Shown here: piece by piece, positions 46,680 to 55,753 of the stretch
How positions within the stretch are numbered: position 1 is the first letter of the stretch
Layout of the letters: each line of letters begins with the position of its first letter
Assembly (NCBI GenBank): GCA_963721105.1
Contig: CAVRHY010000011.1
Location: forward strand, 1,178,001-1,242,000
From: Thermohalobaculum sp963721105
GTDB lineage: Bacteria > Pseudomonadota > Alphaproteobacteria > Rhodobacterales > Rhodobacteraceae
Length of the DNA: 64,000 nt
Direction of reading: 5' to 3'
Position numbers and translations under genes: made by a program
The notes under the pieces: model-generated
What the model saw: only the letters and a program-made list of their open reading frames with translations
The model's database searches: none
What the model was told of the DNA's origin: nothing

Positions 46680-47410
46680 CCCGGCCACGCCAGAGCGCCT
46701 TCGATCTCGACTACCGGCCGGATCTGGCCGCCGAGGACTTTCTGGTGTCCGAGTGCAACCGGAACGCCTGGACGGCGATCGCGAACTGGGAGCGCTGGCC
46801 GAACAGGCGCCTGGCGCTGACCGGCCCGGCCGAGTTGGGCAAGACGCACCTCGCCTCGATCTGGGCGAGCCGCAGCGGTGCCGCCCGGCTGCACGCGGCC
46901 GAACTGACCGAGGCGCGGATGGAGCAGCTCATGGAGGCCCCCGCGGTGCTGGTCGAGAACGTCGACCGCGTCGCCCAGCTGCCCGACGAGGCGCGGCGGC
47001 AGATCGAGCGGATGCTGTTTCACCTGGTGAACTTCACCGGCGCCGAGGGCAAGCCGCTGCTGATCACGGGGCGGGCGGGGCCGGGCTACTGGCAGATCGA
47101 GATGCCGGATCTCGCCAGCCGGGTTTCGGCCATGGCGCATGTCGCCATCGCGCCGCCGGATGACGCGATCCTCTCGCTCGTCCTGCACAAGCTGTTCCGT
47201 GACCGGCAGCAGACGGTCAGCCAGGAGGTCGTCGACTACGTCGTGCTGCGCATGGAGCGCTCATTCGCCGCAGCGCGCGAGCTGGCGGCGGCGCTGGACC
47301 GCAAGGCACTGGCCGAACGGCGGCGGATCACCCGGCCGCTGGCCGCCGAGCTGCTGGCCGAGCGCGAAGCGGAGGGCGCGCCCGTGCAGGAAAAGGACCG
47401 GGCGGACTGA
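46676..47410 (+). CDS. hda: Hda/DnaA-related ATPase
   Basis: 244 residues, DnaA AAA+ domain without the DNA-binding domain IV. The N-terminus QSAFDLDYRPDLAAEDFLVS is Hda-like. The Walker A is LALTGPAELGKTHLASIW, and the sensor region is ITGRAGPGYWQIEMPDLASR. Hda proteins with the beta clamp stimulate DnaA-ATP hydrolysis to stop over-initiation. Walker B appears as LVENVDR, lacking the usual Asp-Asp/Glu pair, so ATP hydrolysis may be weak. It overlaps perM (4 nt) and ppk (1 nt). Confidence 0.9.
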   Translation: MTRPRQSAFDLDYRPDLAAEDFLVSECNRNAWTAIANWERWPNRRLALTGPAELGKTHLASIWASRSGAARLHAAELTEARMEQLMEAPAVLVENVDRVAQLPDEARRQIERMLFHLVNFTGAEGKPLLITGRAGPGYWQIEMPDLASRVSAMAHVAIAPPDDAILSLVLHKLFRDRQQTVSQEVVDYVVLRMERSFAAARELAAALDRKALAERRRITRPLAAELLAEREAEGAPVQEKDRAD

Positions 47411-49599
47411 TGCGGGCCGATTTTCTCGAGACAACGGTGACGGCGACTCCGGAGGAGCACCTTGTCGCCATCGACGCCGCGACGCCCGAGCGGTTCTTCA
47501 ACCGCGAGCTGAGCTGGCTCGCATTCAACTGGCGCGTGCTGGAGGAGGCCGACAACCCTCTGAACCCGCTGTTCGAGCGGGTGCGGTTCCTGTCGATCTC
47601 GGGGTCCAACCTCGACGAGTTCTACAACGTCCGCGTCGCCGGCCTGCGCGCGCAGGTGCGCGCCGGGGTCGAGATGCGCTCGCTGGACGGCCGCACGCCG
47701 GCGCAGCAGCTGGCGCTGGTCGACCAGGAATCGATGAAGCTGCAGCACGCCCAGCAGCGCTCGTGGAAGGAGCTGCACGGGCTGCTGCAGGAGAACGGCG
47801 TCTTCGTCATCACGCGCGATGCCCTGACGGAGGAGGACCGGGCGGGGCTGGACACGCACTTCATGGACCAGGTGTTCCCGGTGCTGACGCCGATGGCGGT
47901 CGACCCGGCGCACCCGTTCCCGTTCATCCCGAACATGGGGCTGGCGCTGGGCCTGCAGATGACGCGCACGCGCGACGGCGAGCCGCTGATCGCGCTGCTG
48001 CTGATCCCGCCGCAACTCGACCGCTACCTGCGCCTCGCCAACGGCCCGGACGGCGAGATCCGCTTCCTGCCGCTGGAGGAGCTGCTGGAGCTCTACCTGG
48101 ACCAGCTCTTCCCCGGCTACGAGGCGCAGGGGCGGTGCATCTTCCGCGTGCTCCGCGACAGCGACCTGGAGGTCGAGGAAGAGGCCGAGGACCTGATGCG
48201 CGAGTTCGAGACGGCGCTGAAGCGCCGCCGCAAGGGCCGCGCCATCCGGCTGAAGCTGAACGACGACGCGCCGGACGAGCTGAAGCGCCTGATCGCCAAG
48301 CGGCTGGAGGTCGGGCGCGACGAGCTGATCGAGGTCGACGGCGTCGTCGGCATCGGCGACCTCAGCTTGCTGCTGACCGCGGACCGGCCCGACCTGGCCT
48401 GGGCGCCCTACCAGCCGCGCCTGCCCGAGCGCGTGCGCGACCATGACGGCGACATCTTCGCCGCCATCCGCCGCAAGGACATGCTGCTGCACCACCCGTT
48501 CGAGAGCTTCGAGGTGGTGGTGCAGTTCCTGCAGCAGGCGGCGCGCGACCCGAACGTCGTCGCCATCAAGCAGACGCTCTACCGCACCTCGAAGGACAGC
48601 CCGATCGTGCGCGCGCTCTGCGAGGCAGCGGAGGACGGCAAGTCCGTCACCGCGCTGGTCGAGCTGAAGGCGCGCTTCGACGAAGCGGCGAACATCCAGC
48701 TGGCCCGCCAGCTCGAGCGGGCCGGCGCCCAGGTGGTCTTCGGCTTCGTCGACTGGAAGACGCATGCCAAGATGTCGCTGGTCGTGCGCCGCGAGGGCGG
48801 CGAGCTGGTGACCTACTCGCATTTCGGCACCGGCAACTATCACCCGATCACGGCGCGCATCTACACCGACCTGTCGCTGTTCACCTGCACGCGCGAATAC
48901 GGCCAGGACGCCGCGAAGATCTTCAACTACATCACCGGCTATGCCGAGCCGAGCGGGCTGCAACTGGTTCACATCGCGCCGCTCTACCTCAAGAAGAAGA
49001 TCCTCGAGCTGCTCGACGCCGAGATCGAGCACGCCCGCGCCGGCCGGCCGGCGCATGTCTGGGTCAAGCTGAACGCGCTGATCGAGGGCGACGTCATCGA
49101 CGCGCTCTACCGCGCCAGCCAGGAGGGGGTGAAGATCGACCTGGTCGTGCGCGGCATCTGCGGGCTGCGGCCGGGCCTGCCGGGGCTCAGCGACAACATC
49201 CGCGTCAAGTCGATCATCGGCCGCTTCCTCGAGCACGGCCGCATCGTCTGCTTCGGCAACGGCTACGGGCTGCCATCGGCCGAGGCACGGGTGTTCATCT
49301 CGTCGGCCGACTGGATGGACCGCAACCTCACGCGCCGCGTCGAGGCGTTGGTCGAGATCGTCAACCCGACCGTGCACGCGCAGATCATCGAGCAGATCAT
49401 GGCCGCCAACCTGCACGACGAGGCGCAGAGCTGGGTGCTGATGCCGGACGGCACCTACCTGCGCGCCGAGGGGCTGCCGGGCGAGGCGCTGTTCTCGGCG
49501 CACGACTTTTTCATGGAGCACCCGTCGCTCAGCGGCCGCGGCCGCAGCGGCGCCGACGACGCGCCGCGGTTGACACGGGTCTCGGAAGCCGCCGAATAG
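47410..49599 (+). CDS. ppk1: Polyphosphate kinase 1
   Basis: 729-residue enzyme that polymerises the gamma-phosphate of ATP into polyphosphate. The N-terminal RFFNRELSWLAFNWRVLEEA and SISGSNLDEFYNVRVAGLR are family hallmarks. The catalytic region has AIKQTLYRTSKDSPIVRALC, KTHAKMSLVVRREGGELVTY and SHFGTGNYHPITARIYTDL, with the autophosphorylated His in the KTHAKM segment. Length is typical. It overlaps hda by one base and is followed closely by ppx, so synthesis and degradation of polyphosphate are made from one message. Confidence 0.97.
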   Translation: MRADFLETTVTATPEEHLVAIDAATPERFFNRELSWLAFNWRVLEEADNPLNPLFERVRFLSISGSNLDEFYNVRVAGLRAQVRAGVEMRSLDGRTPAQQLALVDQESMKLQHAQQRSWKELHGLLQENGVFVITRDALTEEDRAGLDTHFMDQVFPVLTPMAVDPAHPFPFIPNMGLALGLQMTRTRDGEPLIALLLIPPQLDRYLRLANGPDGEIRFLPLEELLELYLDQLFPGYEAQGRCIFRVLRDSDLEVEEEAEDLMREFETALKRRRKGRAIRLKLNDDAPDELKRLIAKRLEVGRDELIEVDGVVGIGDLSLLLTADRPDLAWAPYQPRLPERVRDHDGDIFAAIRRKDMLLHHPFESFEVVVQFLQQAARDPNVVAIKQTLYRTSKDSPIVRALCEAAEDGKSVTALVELKARFDEAANIQLARQLERAGAQVVFGFVDWKTHAKMSLVVRREGGELVTYSHFGTGNYHPITARIYTDLSLFTCTREYGQDAAKIFNYITGYAEPSGLQLVHIAPLYLKKKILELLDAEIEHARAGRPAHVWVKLNALIEGDVIDALYRASQEGVKIDLVVRGICGLRPGLPGLSDNIRVKSIIGRFLEHGRIVCFGNGYGLPSAEARVFISSADWMDRNLTRRVEALVEIVNPTVHAQIIEQIMAANLHDEAQSWVLMPDGTYLRAEGLPGEALFSAHDFFMEHPSLSGRGRSGADDAPRLTRVSEAAE

Positions 49600-49630
49600 G
49601 CGGGTCGCAGAACGGCCAGGGGCGCTCACG

Positions 49631-51217
49631 CTGTCGGATCAAGGGCTGAAGGGCGCCGGGCCGCTTGCTTGGCATGCCGCGGGTGCGGGACGGGGTGCCG
49701 GGCCGCAGGGCGACCTGTTCGCCGGGCATCCGCGCTCGTTCCACCTGCCGCGCGCCGACGAGAGCCGGATCGGCGTCGTCGATGTCGGATCGAACTCGGT
49801 ACGCATGGTGATCTTCGAGGGCGGCCGGCGCTGCCCCGCCATGGTCTTCAACGAAAAGATCATGTGCGGCCTCGGCGCCGAGCTGGCCGAGACGGGCCGG
49901 CTGTCGCCCTCGGGTCGCGAGCGGGCGCTGCGCGCGCTGACGCGCTTTGTCGCGCTGGCGCCGGGCCTGCGCGTCGGGGCGCTGGCCGGCGTCGCCACCG
50001 CCGCGGTGCGAGAGGCCGCCGACGGGCGCGAGTTCCGCGACCTGGTGGCGCGCGAGACCGGCGTCCGCCTTCATATCGCCAGCGGCGAGGACGAGGCGCG
50101 GCTGGCGGCGCAGGGCGTGCTGTTCGGCGACCCGACCGCGCGCGGGCTGGTGGTGGACCTGGGCGGCGCGTCGCTGGAGGTCTGCCCGATCGGCCGCGCC
50201 AAGACGGGCAAGGGCGTCACCACGCCGCTGGGTCCGCAGCGCCTCGGCGACCTGTCGAAGGGCACCGACAAGGCGCGCGCCATAATCGACCGCGAGATGG
50301 CGCCGCTGGCCGCGCAGTTCGGCCGGGCGCCCGAGCGCCTGCACCTGGTCGGCGGCGCCTGGCGGACGCTCGGCCGCGTGCAGATCCACCTCTCGGGCTA
50401 CCCGTTGCAGGTGCTGCACGAGCACTGCTTCTCGCCCGAGGATGCGCACCTGGCCGCGCGCTGGATCCTGTCCGCGAAGCCGGAGGAGCTGGACGTCGTG
50501 CCGGGCGTCTCGACCGATCGCGTGCCGACGCTGCCGCATGCGGCCCTGCTGCTGGAGGGGCTGCTCGACCATTTCTCGCCCGAGGGCCTGATGCTGTCGG
50601 GGTTCGGGCTGCGCGAGGGGATCTGCTACGAGTACCTGCCGGCGCATATCCGCCGCCAGGACCCGCTGATCTCGACCTGCGCCGGGCACGAGCGCACACG
50701 CGCCCGCGCGCCCGGCTTCGGCGTCGAGCTGGCCGACTGGCTGTTCGGCGCCATGCCCCCGCAGGACGGCGCCGAGGAGCGGCTGATCCGCGCCATCTGC
50801 CACCTGGCCGATGTGAGCTGGCGGGCGCACCCGGACTATCGCGCCTCGGCCTGCATCGAGATCGTGACGCGCACCAACGTCTCGGGCATCGGCCATCCCG
50901 GCCGCGCCTTCATGGCGGCGACGCTGCTTGCCCGCTATCGCGGCGCCAGGGGAATGGGCCACGCGCCGATCCTGTCGCTGCTGTCGGCCGAGGCCAGCGA
51001 GCGCGCCGGGCGCATCGGCGCGCTGATGCGGCTCGGCTGCACGATCGCCGGCGTGACGCCCGGTTTCCTGCCCTGGTGCCCGGTGGTGGTCGACGAGGCG
51101 ACGCTGCGCCTGTCGCCGGCGCGCGAGGCAGCGCCGCTGATGGGCGAGGAGGTCGAGAAGCGCCTCGCCCAGGCTGCGAAGGCGTTCGGCGTGAAGCCCG
51201 AGGTGGCGGCGCTCTGA
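49631..51217 (+). CDS. ppx: Exopolyphosphatase/GppA-family phosphatase (start unclear)
   Basis: About 510-528 residues, hydrolysing polyphosphate or pppGpp. The first phosphate loop is RIGVVDVGSNSVRMVIFEGG. The second is GLVVDLGGASLEVCPIGR, with ASGEDEARLAAQGVLFG between them. The first in-frame ATG (49805) falls inside the phosphate loop, so the true start must be upstream. The frame is open back past the ppk stop but holds no ATG, GTG or TTG. A CTG at 49631 with AGGGG nine nt before it is one candidate; a lost or changed base is the other. The coordinate given is provisional. Confidence 0.85.
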   Translation: MSDQGLKGAGPLAWHAAGAGRGAGPQGDLFAGHPRSFHLPRADESRIGVVDVGSNSVRMVIFEGGRRCPAMVFNEKIMCGLGAELAETGRLSPSGRERALRALTRFVALAPGLRVGALAGVATAAVREAADGREFRDLVARETGVRLHIASGEDEARLAAQGVLFGDPTARGLVVDLGGASLEVCPIGRAKTGKGVTTPLGPQRLGDLSKGTDKARAIIDREMAPLAAQFGRAPERLHLVGGAWRTLGRVQIHLSGYPLQVLHEHCFSPEDAHLAARWILSAKPEELDVVPGVSTDRVPTLPHAALLLEGLLDHFSPEGLMLSGFGLREGICYEYLPAHIRRQDPLISTCAGHERTRARAPGFGVELADWLFGAMPPQDGAEERLIRAICHLADVSWRAHPDYRASACIEIVTRTNVSGIGHPGRAFMAATLLARYRGARGMGHAPILSLLSAEASERAGRIGALMRLGCTIAGVTPGFLPWCPVVVDEATLRLSPAREAAPLMGEEVEKRLAQAAKAFGVKPEVAAL

Positions 51218-51372
51218 CCCGCCGCGCGGGCGTGTCGGCGGCCCGGCGGCCGTGCCGCCGCCGCTCGCGGTTGCACCATCCGGGCAATCGACCTAGTGTC
51301 CGCCCGACCGCCGAGGCGCCGCGTGACGGGTGTCCGCGCCTCGCGCCGGGAGCCGGAGGATACAGGCGCGCC

Positions 51373-52176
51373 ATGCACATCGAAGCCGGACGGTTCATGG
51401 TCCGACTGGCCGAGTGCGACGCCGACGTGGCGGCCGCTCAACGCCTGCGTTACCGCGTCTTCGTCGAGGAGATGGGCGCCAGCGCCGCCCCCGGGGACGC
51501 CGCCGATCGGCGCGAGCGCGACCGCTTCGACCCGTATTTCGACCACCTGCTGCTGATCGACCGGGAATCCGCCGACCCGCATGTCGAGCGCGGTGTCGTT
51601 GGCGTCTACCGGCTGATGACCGGCAGCCGGGCGCGTGCCGGCATCGGTTTTTACGGCGCCAGCGAATACGACCTGTCGCTGCTGGTGAACTATCCGCGCG
51701 AAACGCTGGAGCTCGGCCGCTCCTGCGTCGATCTGGAACACCGCGGCGGGGCGGGCATGCACCTGCTCTGGACGGGGCTCGGGGAGTATGTTGCGACGCA
51801 CGGCGTCTCGATCCTGTTCGGCGTCGCCAGCTTTCACGGCGCCGACCCGGTGCCGCTGGCCCAGGCGCTGAGCTATCTGCACCACAACCATCTGGCGCCG
51901 CCCGACCTGCGCGTCCGCGCCGTGGCCGACCGCTATGTCGAGCTGGACATGCTGCCGCCCGATCAGGTCGACAAGGTCGAGGCGCTGCGCCAGACGCCGG
52001 CGCTGATCAAGGCGTATCTGAGGCTCGGCGGCTTCGTCGGCGAGGGGGCCTATGTCGACCACGAATTCAACACCGTCGACGTCTGCCTGCTGATGGACAC
52101 GTCGAGGATGGTGCAGCGGTATCGCTCGTTCTACTCGCGAAAACGGGGCGGGTCGGTTGACCGGATCCTCGGCTGA
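51373..52176 (+). CDS. olsB: Ornithine-acyl-ACP N-acyltransferase
   Basis: 267-residue GNAT-fold acyltransferase that makes lyso-ornithine lipid from ornithine and 3-hydroxyacyl-ACP. Features are AAAQRLRYRVFVEEMGA, FDPYFDHLLLIDRES, GVVGVYRLMTGSRAR and LELGRSCVDLEHRGGAGMHL. The C-terminal GAYVDHEFNTVDVCLLMDTS is also family-typical. It is followed 26 nt later by the O-acyltransferase gene that completes ornithine lipid. Ornithine lipids are phosphorus-free membrane lipids often made in phosphate shortage. Confidence 0.93.
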   Translation: MHIEAGRFMVRLAECDADVAAAQRLRYRVFVEEMGASAAPGDAADRRERDRFDPYFDHLLLIDRESADPHVERGVVGVYRLMTGSRARAGIGFYGASEYDLSLLVNYPRETLELGRSCVDLEHRGGAGMHLLWTGLGEYVATHGVSILFGVASFHGADPVPLAQALSYLHHNHLAPPDLRVRAVADRYVELDMLPPDQVDKVEALRQTPALIKAYLRLGGFVGEGAYVDHEFNTVDVCLLMDTSRMVQRYRSFYSRKRGGSVDRILG

Positions 52177-52202
52177 CCCCACCCACGCCACCGTGATCCG
52201 CC

Positions 52203-53093
52203 ATGCAGCCGTGGAATGAAGCGCCCCCGCCCGACCTGCCGACGCCGTCGCTGGCGGCGCGGGTCGGCGGCGCCCTGCGCCTGGCCGGCATCGTCGCGCT
52301 GACCGCGTCGGCGGTCGGCGTCTTTCTGCTGGGGCGGACGCTGCGCGGCTGGCTGGGCAAGCGCGTGACCTTTCACTTCGAGGTCGCGCGCTGGTGGGCG
52401 ATCGGCTGCCTGCGGCTGACCGGGTTGCGGCCGAGCGTGCGCGGCGCGCCGATCCGCGCCGGGGCACTGATCGCCAACCACTCGAGCTGGCTCGATATCC
52501 TGGCGCTGCGCGCCGTGCGGCTGATCTACTTCGTCTCGAAGGCCGAGGTCGCGACCTGGCCGGGCATCGGCTTCGTCACCCGCGTCACCGGCACGATCTT
52601 CATCGACCGCCGTCGCACCGAGGCCAAGCGGCAGGAGGCGCTGCTGCGCTCGCGCATCGCGCACGACCAGCTTTTGTGCTTCTTCCCGGAGGCCACCTCG
52701 ACCGATGGGCAGCGCGTGCTGTCGTTCAAAAGCTCACTGTTTTCAGCGTTCTACGCGGAAGGGCGGGGAACCGGGCTGCCCATTCAGCCGGTGACCCTGC
52801 GCTACCGCCCGGCGCCCGGCCTGCCCGAAAGCTTTTACGGCTGGTGGGGCACCATGCCGTTCGAGGGCAACATCTGGAACGTGGTGACGCTGTCGCGCGG
52901 CGGGACGGTCGAGCTGATCTTTCACCCGCCGGTGACGGCGGCGGAGTTCCCCGACCGAAAGGCGCTGGCCGAGCATTGCCGCGCCGCGGTCGTCGCTGGC
53001 CGCGAGACCGGCGCGCCCGCCGATCGGCGGCCCGGCCAGCCTTCTGGACCCCTGTCGAGCGCGGAGGATCGTCCGGCCGCCGGGCCGTGCTAG
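52203..53093 (+). CDS. olsA: Lyso-ornithine lipid O-acyltransferase (PlsC-like)
   Basis: 296-residue membrane-bound acyltransferase. An N-terminal hydrophobic helix (LRLAGIVALTASAVGVFLL) precedes the PlsC core: ANHSSWLDILALRAV (HX4D), KAEVATWPGIGFVTRVTGT, IFIDRRRT and CFFPEATSTDGQRVLSFKSS. It could act on lysophosphatidic acid, but its position after olsB makes lyso-ornithine lipid the likely acceptor. The C-terminus beyond about residue 265 is low-complexity. The glutamine-synthetase-family gene starts 26 nt later. Confidence 0.9.
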   Translation: MQPWNEAPPPDLPTPSLAARVGGALRLAGIVALTASAVGVFLLGRTLRGWLGKRVTFHFEVARWWAIGCLRLTGLRPSVRGAPIRAGALIANHSSWLDILALRAVRLIYFVSKAEVATWPGIGFVTRVTGTIFIDRRRTEAKRQEALLRSRIAHDQLLCFFPEATSTDGQRVLSFKSSLFSAFYAEGRGTGLPIQPVTLRYRPAPGLPESFYGWWGTMPFEGNIWNVVTLSRGGTVELIFHPPVTAAEFPDRKALAEHCRAAVVAGRETGAPADRRPGQPSGPLSSAEDRPAAGPC

Positions 53094-53119
53094 GCTGGGC
53101 CGGAGAGGATTCGGAGACG

Positions 53120-54551
53120 ATGATGACGCCCAACGACCTGGCAGCCGGCGATCGCGGACCAATCGCGCCCGAGATCGGACTGTCGCTCTCGCCCGAGGTC
53201 GAGTTCACCGAGGCGGAGGCGCTGGCCGACTGGCTGCGCGAGAACGCCGTCGAGGAGGTCGAGTGCGTCACGCCGGACTTTGCCGGCGTCGGGCGCGGAA
53301 AGGTCATGCCGGCCGCCAAGTTCTGCCAGTTCCAGCCGGTCTTTCTGCCGACATCGCTGTTTTTCCTCACGATCACAGGGGGTTATCCGGACCTGGAGAA
53401 CTTCCGCGGCTACAACACCGACGCCGATCTGATGCTGCGGCCGGACCTGCCGACCTGTCGCGCCGTGCCCTGGGCGGCCGACCCCTCGGTGCAGGTGATC
53501 CACGACGTCTGCGACCGGCGCGGCCGACTGGTCGAATTCGCGCCGCGCTCGGTGCTGCGCCGGATCATCGCGCTCTATGAAAAACAGGGCTGGCATCCGG
53601 TCGTCGCGCCCGAGATCGAGTTCTACCTGACGAAACCGAACACGGACCCGGACTATCCGCTGGAACCGCCGGTCGGCCGGTCGGGTCGGATAGGGGCCAA
53701 GAGCCAAGCCTATTCGATCAGCGCCGTCGACGAATACGACACGGTCATCGAGCACATCTACGACTATGCGGCGGCGCAGGGGCTGGAGATCGACACGATC
53801 ATCCAGGAGGCCGGCGCGGCGCAGCTGGAGATCAACCTGAACCACGGCAAGCCGCTGGAGCTGGCCGACCAGGTGTTCCTGTTCAAGCGGCTGATCCGCG
53901 AGGCGGCGCTGCGCTGCGGCAGCTATGCGACCTTCATGGCCAAGCCGATGGCCGAGCAGCCGGGCTCGGCCATGCACATCCATCAAAGTGTTGTGTCTAT
54001 CGACACCGGAGAGAACATATTCAGTGGTCGCGGACGGCGAGCCCTCGGACGCGTTCTATCACTTCCTGGGCGGGCAGCAGACCTATTTCCGGGCGGCGGC
54101 GTCGCTGGTCGCGCCCTATGTCAACTCGTACCGGCGGCTGGTGCCGCACCTGACGGCGCCGATCAACCTGGACTGGGGCCAGGACAACCGGACGACGGGG
54201 CTGCGCGTGCCGATCTCGGACCCCCAGGCGCGGCGCGTCGAGAACCGCGTCGTCGGGGCGGATGCAAACCCATATCTTGCGATCGCGGCCTGCCTTGCCA
54301 CAGGATACCTGGGGATGATGCAGAAGATCCGGCCGCGCGAGCCGGTGCAGTCGGACAGCTATGACCGCCCGCGCGAGCTGCCCTACGGCCTGCTGGAGGC
54401 GATCGAGGAGCTGAAGGGCTGCGAGCCGCTGCAGGAGGTGCTGGGCAAGCGCTTCTCGCGCCTCTACGCCGCCGTCAAGCAGCAGGAATACGAGGAATTC
54501 ATGCGCGTCATCAGCCCTTGGGAGCGCGAGCACCTGCTGCTGAACGTCTGA
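53120..54551 (+). CDS. Glutamine synthetase-family protein (PuuA-like; frame change near 54024)
   Basis: About 476 residues. ATP-dependent gamma-glutamyl ligase fold. The metal- and glutamate-binding segments include VVAPEIEFYLT, IIQEAGAAQLEINLNHGKPL and AEQPGSAMHIHQSVVS. After a frame change near 54024, DGEPSDAFYHFLGGQQTYFR and NLDWGQDNRTTGLRVPISDP continue it. True GlnA regulatory features (the adenylylated-Tyr loop) are not evident. The family includes gamma-glutamylputrescine and gamma-glutamyl-methylamide synthetases, so an amine acceptor is likely. ATG 53120 or 53123 may start it. Confidence 0.82.
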
Positions 54552-54568
54552 GCCGCGCCCCCCTCGGG

Positions 54569-54625
54569 TCTCGCCGAACCGTTCGGGGGCTTTCGCGCCG
54601 CCGGCGAATCGCCGGTTCGGCGAGA
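54569..54625 (+). terminator. 13-bp stem-loop after the glutamine-synthetase-family gene
   Basis: TCTCGCCGAACCG (54569-54581) pairs with CGGTTCGGCGAGA (54613-54625) across a 31-nt loop, starting 18 nt past the stop codon. No T-run. Possibly a transcription-end or RNA-stability structure. Confidence 0.45.
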
Positions 54626-54670
54626 TGCCCTCCAATCCGTCGCGCAAGTGGGCGAGTCGCCCGGGGCAGG

Positions 54671-54775
54671 CGATTCTTGCAAGAGAATCGTCCCTTTCGG
54701 GAGGGCAGGTTGCACGGCCAAAGCGGGAGTCGACGCAGTTCGGCGAGAATTCTCGTCGAAGGGTTCGGCGAGATC
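54671..54775 (-). repeat. Dispersed intergenic element, copy B
   Basis: Reverse-strand counterpart of the element at 2969-3071. Blocks lie at 54757-54775, 54723-54731 and 54671-54694, with gaps of 25 and 28 nt (23 and 28 in copy A). Where copy A has GGGG-TATTG-CCCC, copy B has the palindrome CGAGAATTCTCG. Where copy A has TCCC...GGGA, copy B has TCCC-GAAA-GGGA. Sequence differs but pairing is kept, which is what a structured RNA or foldback element would show. Confidence 0.6.
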
Positions 54776-54939
54776 GGGGCCGGGACGACGGCCGCCGGGG
54801 CGGGTCGCGCAGCGCCGCGGCGGTGTGGAACGCGCCCTGAGCGCCGCGCCCGGGGCGGGGTGTCGGAAACCCGGTTTTCGGGCGGGGCGGCGGGGCCGGG
54901 TGCGCGGGCGTCCGGCCGGCCGGACGCGGGACTGCGACT

Positions 54940-55563
54940 CTATCCTGCCAGCGCCCGGGCGTAGGCGGCGAGCCGTGCGGCGGGGTCGTCGTCGTCCCAG
55001 AGCCGGCGGTCGGGGGTGACGAAGTCGGCGGTGGCCGACAGGCGGAGCGCGTCGGCCTCGCTGACGCCACCCTCGGCGACCGAGGGGGTCTCGATCATCT
55101 CGCTCCACCACTGGAACAGCTCGTCCGGCGCGCGCTCGTCGTCGCCGAGCAGCCCGGAGTCGCCGACCGGGCCGAAGGCGACGTAGTCGGCGCCGGCCTC
55201 GGCCAGCACCATGCCGCGATGGCGCGAGGTGCCGGCATGGGCGCCGATGATGCGGTCGGCCCCGAGCGCCCGGCGGACGTCGCGGAGCGGCGTGCGCCCG
55301 TCGGCGAGGTGCACGCCGTCGAGACCGAGCGGCTCGACCAGGCGCCAGTGGTCGGCGACGATCAGCGCGACCTCGGCGGCGTGGCAGGGCGGCATCACGA
55401 GGTCGATGGCGGCCCGCCAGTCGGCCTCGTCCGCCGCGACGAGATCGACGCGCAGGCACGCCACCGGGATCGTCGCCAGCGCGCGCTCGAGCAGCGGCAG
55501 GAAGGCGGCGTCGACCTGCGGCGGGGTCACCAGGTAGAGGCGTTCGCGCGGGGTGTCAGGCAT
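54940..55563 (-). CDS. Thiamine-phosphate synthase-like protein
   Basis: 207-residue ThiE-like TIM barrel. Family segments are RLYLVTPPQVDAAFLPLLER, DWRAAIDLVMPPCHAAEV, LGLDGVHLADGRTPLRDVRR, IIGAHAGTSRHRGMVLAEAG and ADYVAFGPVGDSG. The usual ThiE signature residues are only partly kept (GAHAGTSRH instead of GxSxH; no clear KxxxT loop), so it may be a TenI-like paralogue. No thiC, thiD or thiG genes are adjacent. It converges on the glutamine-synthetase-family gene across the repeat-rich gap. Confidence 0.78.
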   Translation of the reverse strand: MPDTPRERLYLVTPPQVDAAFLPLLERALATIPVACLRVDLVAADEADWRAAIDLVMPPCHAAEVALIVADHWRLVEPLGLDGVHLADGRTPLRDVRRALGADRIIGAHAGTSRHRGMVLAEAGADYVAFGPVGDSGLLGDDERAPDELFQWWSEMIETPSVAEGGVSEADALRLSATADFVTPDRRLWDDDDPAARLAAYARALAG

Positions 55564-55753
55564 TCGAGGCTCCGTCCGTGCGGCTTACCGTATGGGCGCG
55601 CCGGCGCGCCCGGCATGGGGTGCCCGAGCCGGCCGGGATCCCGGTACTCTGCATGGCGCTCTCCCTGGCTGGCTCGCGCGCGGCGGCAACGTTTGCACCG
55701 GCGCGGCGCGGGACGCAACCGGCGCGAGATCGCCCGCCAGGCGAACCAGTGAG

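Larger units (their letters stand above)
54552..54939. other. Convergent intergenic region rich in inverted and direct repeats
   Basis: 388 nt without a supported gene. It holds dispersed element copy B, four copies of the 11-mer GTTCGGCGAGA (54569-54579 inverted; 54615-54625, 54738-54748 and 54763-54773 direct) and a perfect CGAGAATTCTCG palindrome at 54744-54755. Confidence 0.6.

Noticed and set aside
46676..47410. dnaA and a replication origin
   Set aside because: The protein lacks the DNA-binding domain and is Hda-like; no cluster of DnaA boxes was seen.
47236..49629. 797-codon open frame antisense to ppk1
   Set aside because: Composition is Arg/Ala/Gln-rich without domains, while ppk1 on the other strand is unmistakable.
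51218..51372. Pho box before olsB
   Set aside because: No pair of CTGTCAT-like 7-mers with proper spacing was found in this gap.
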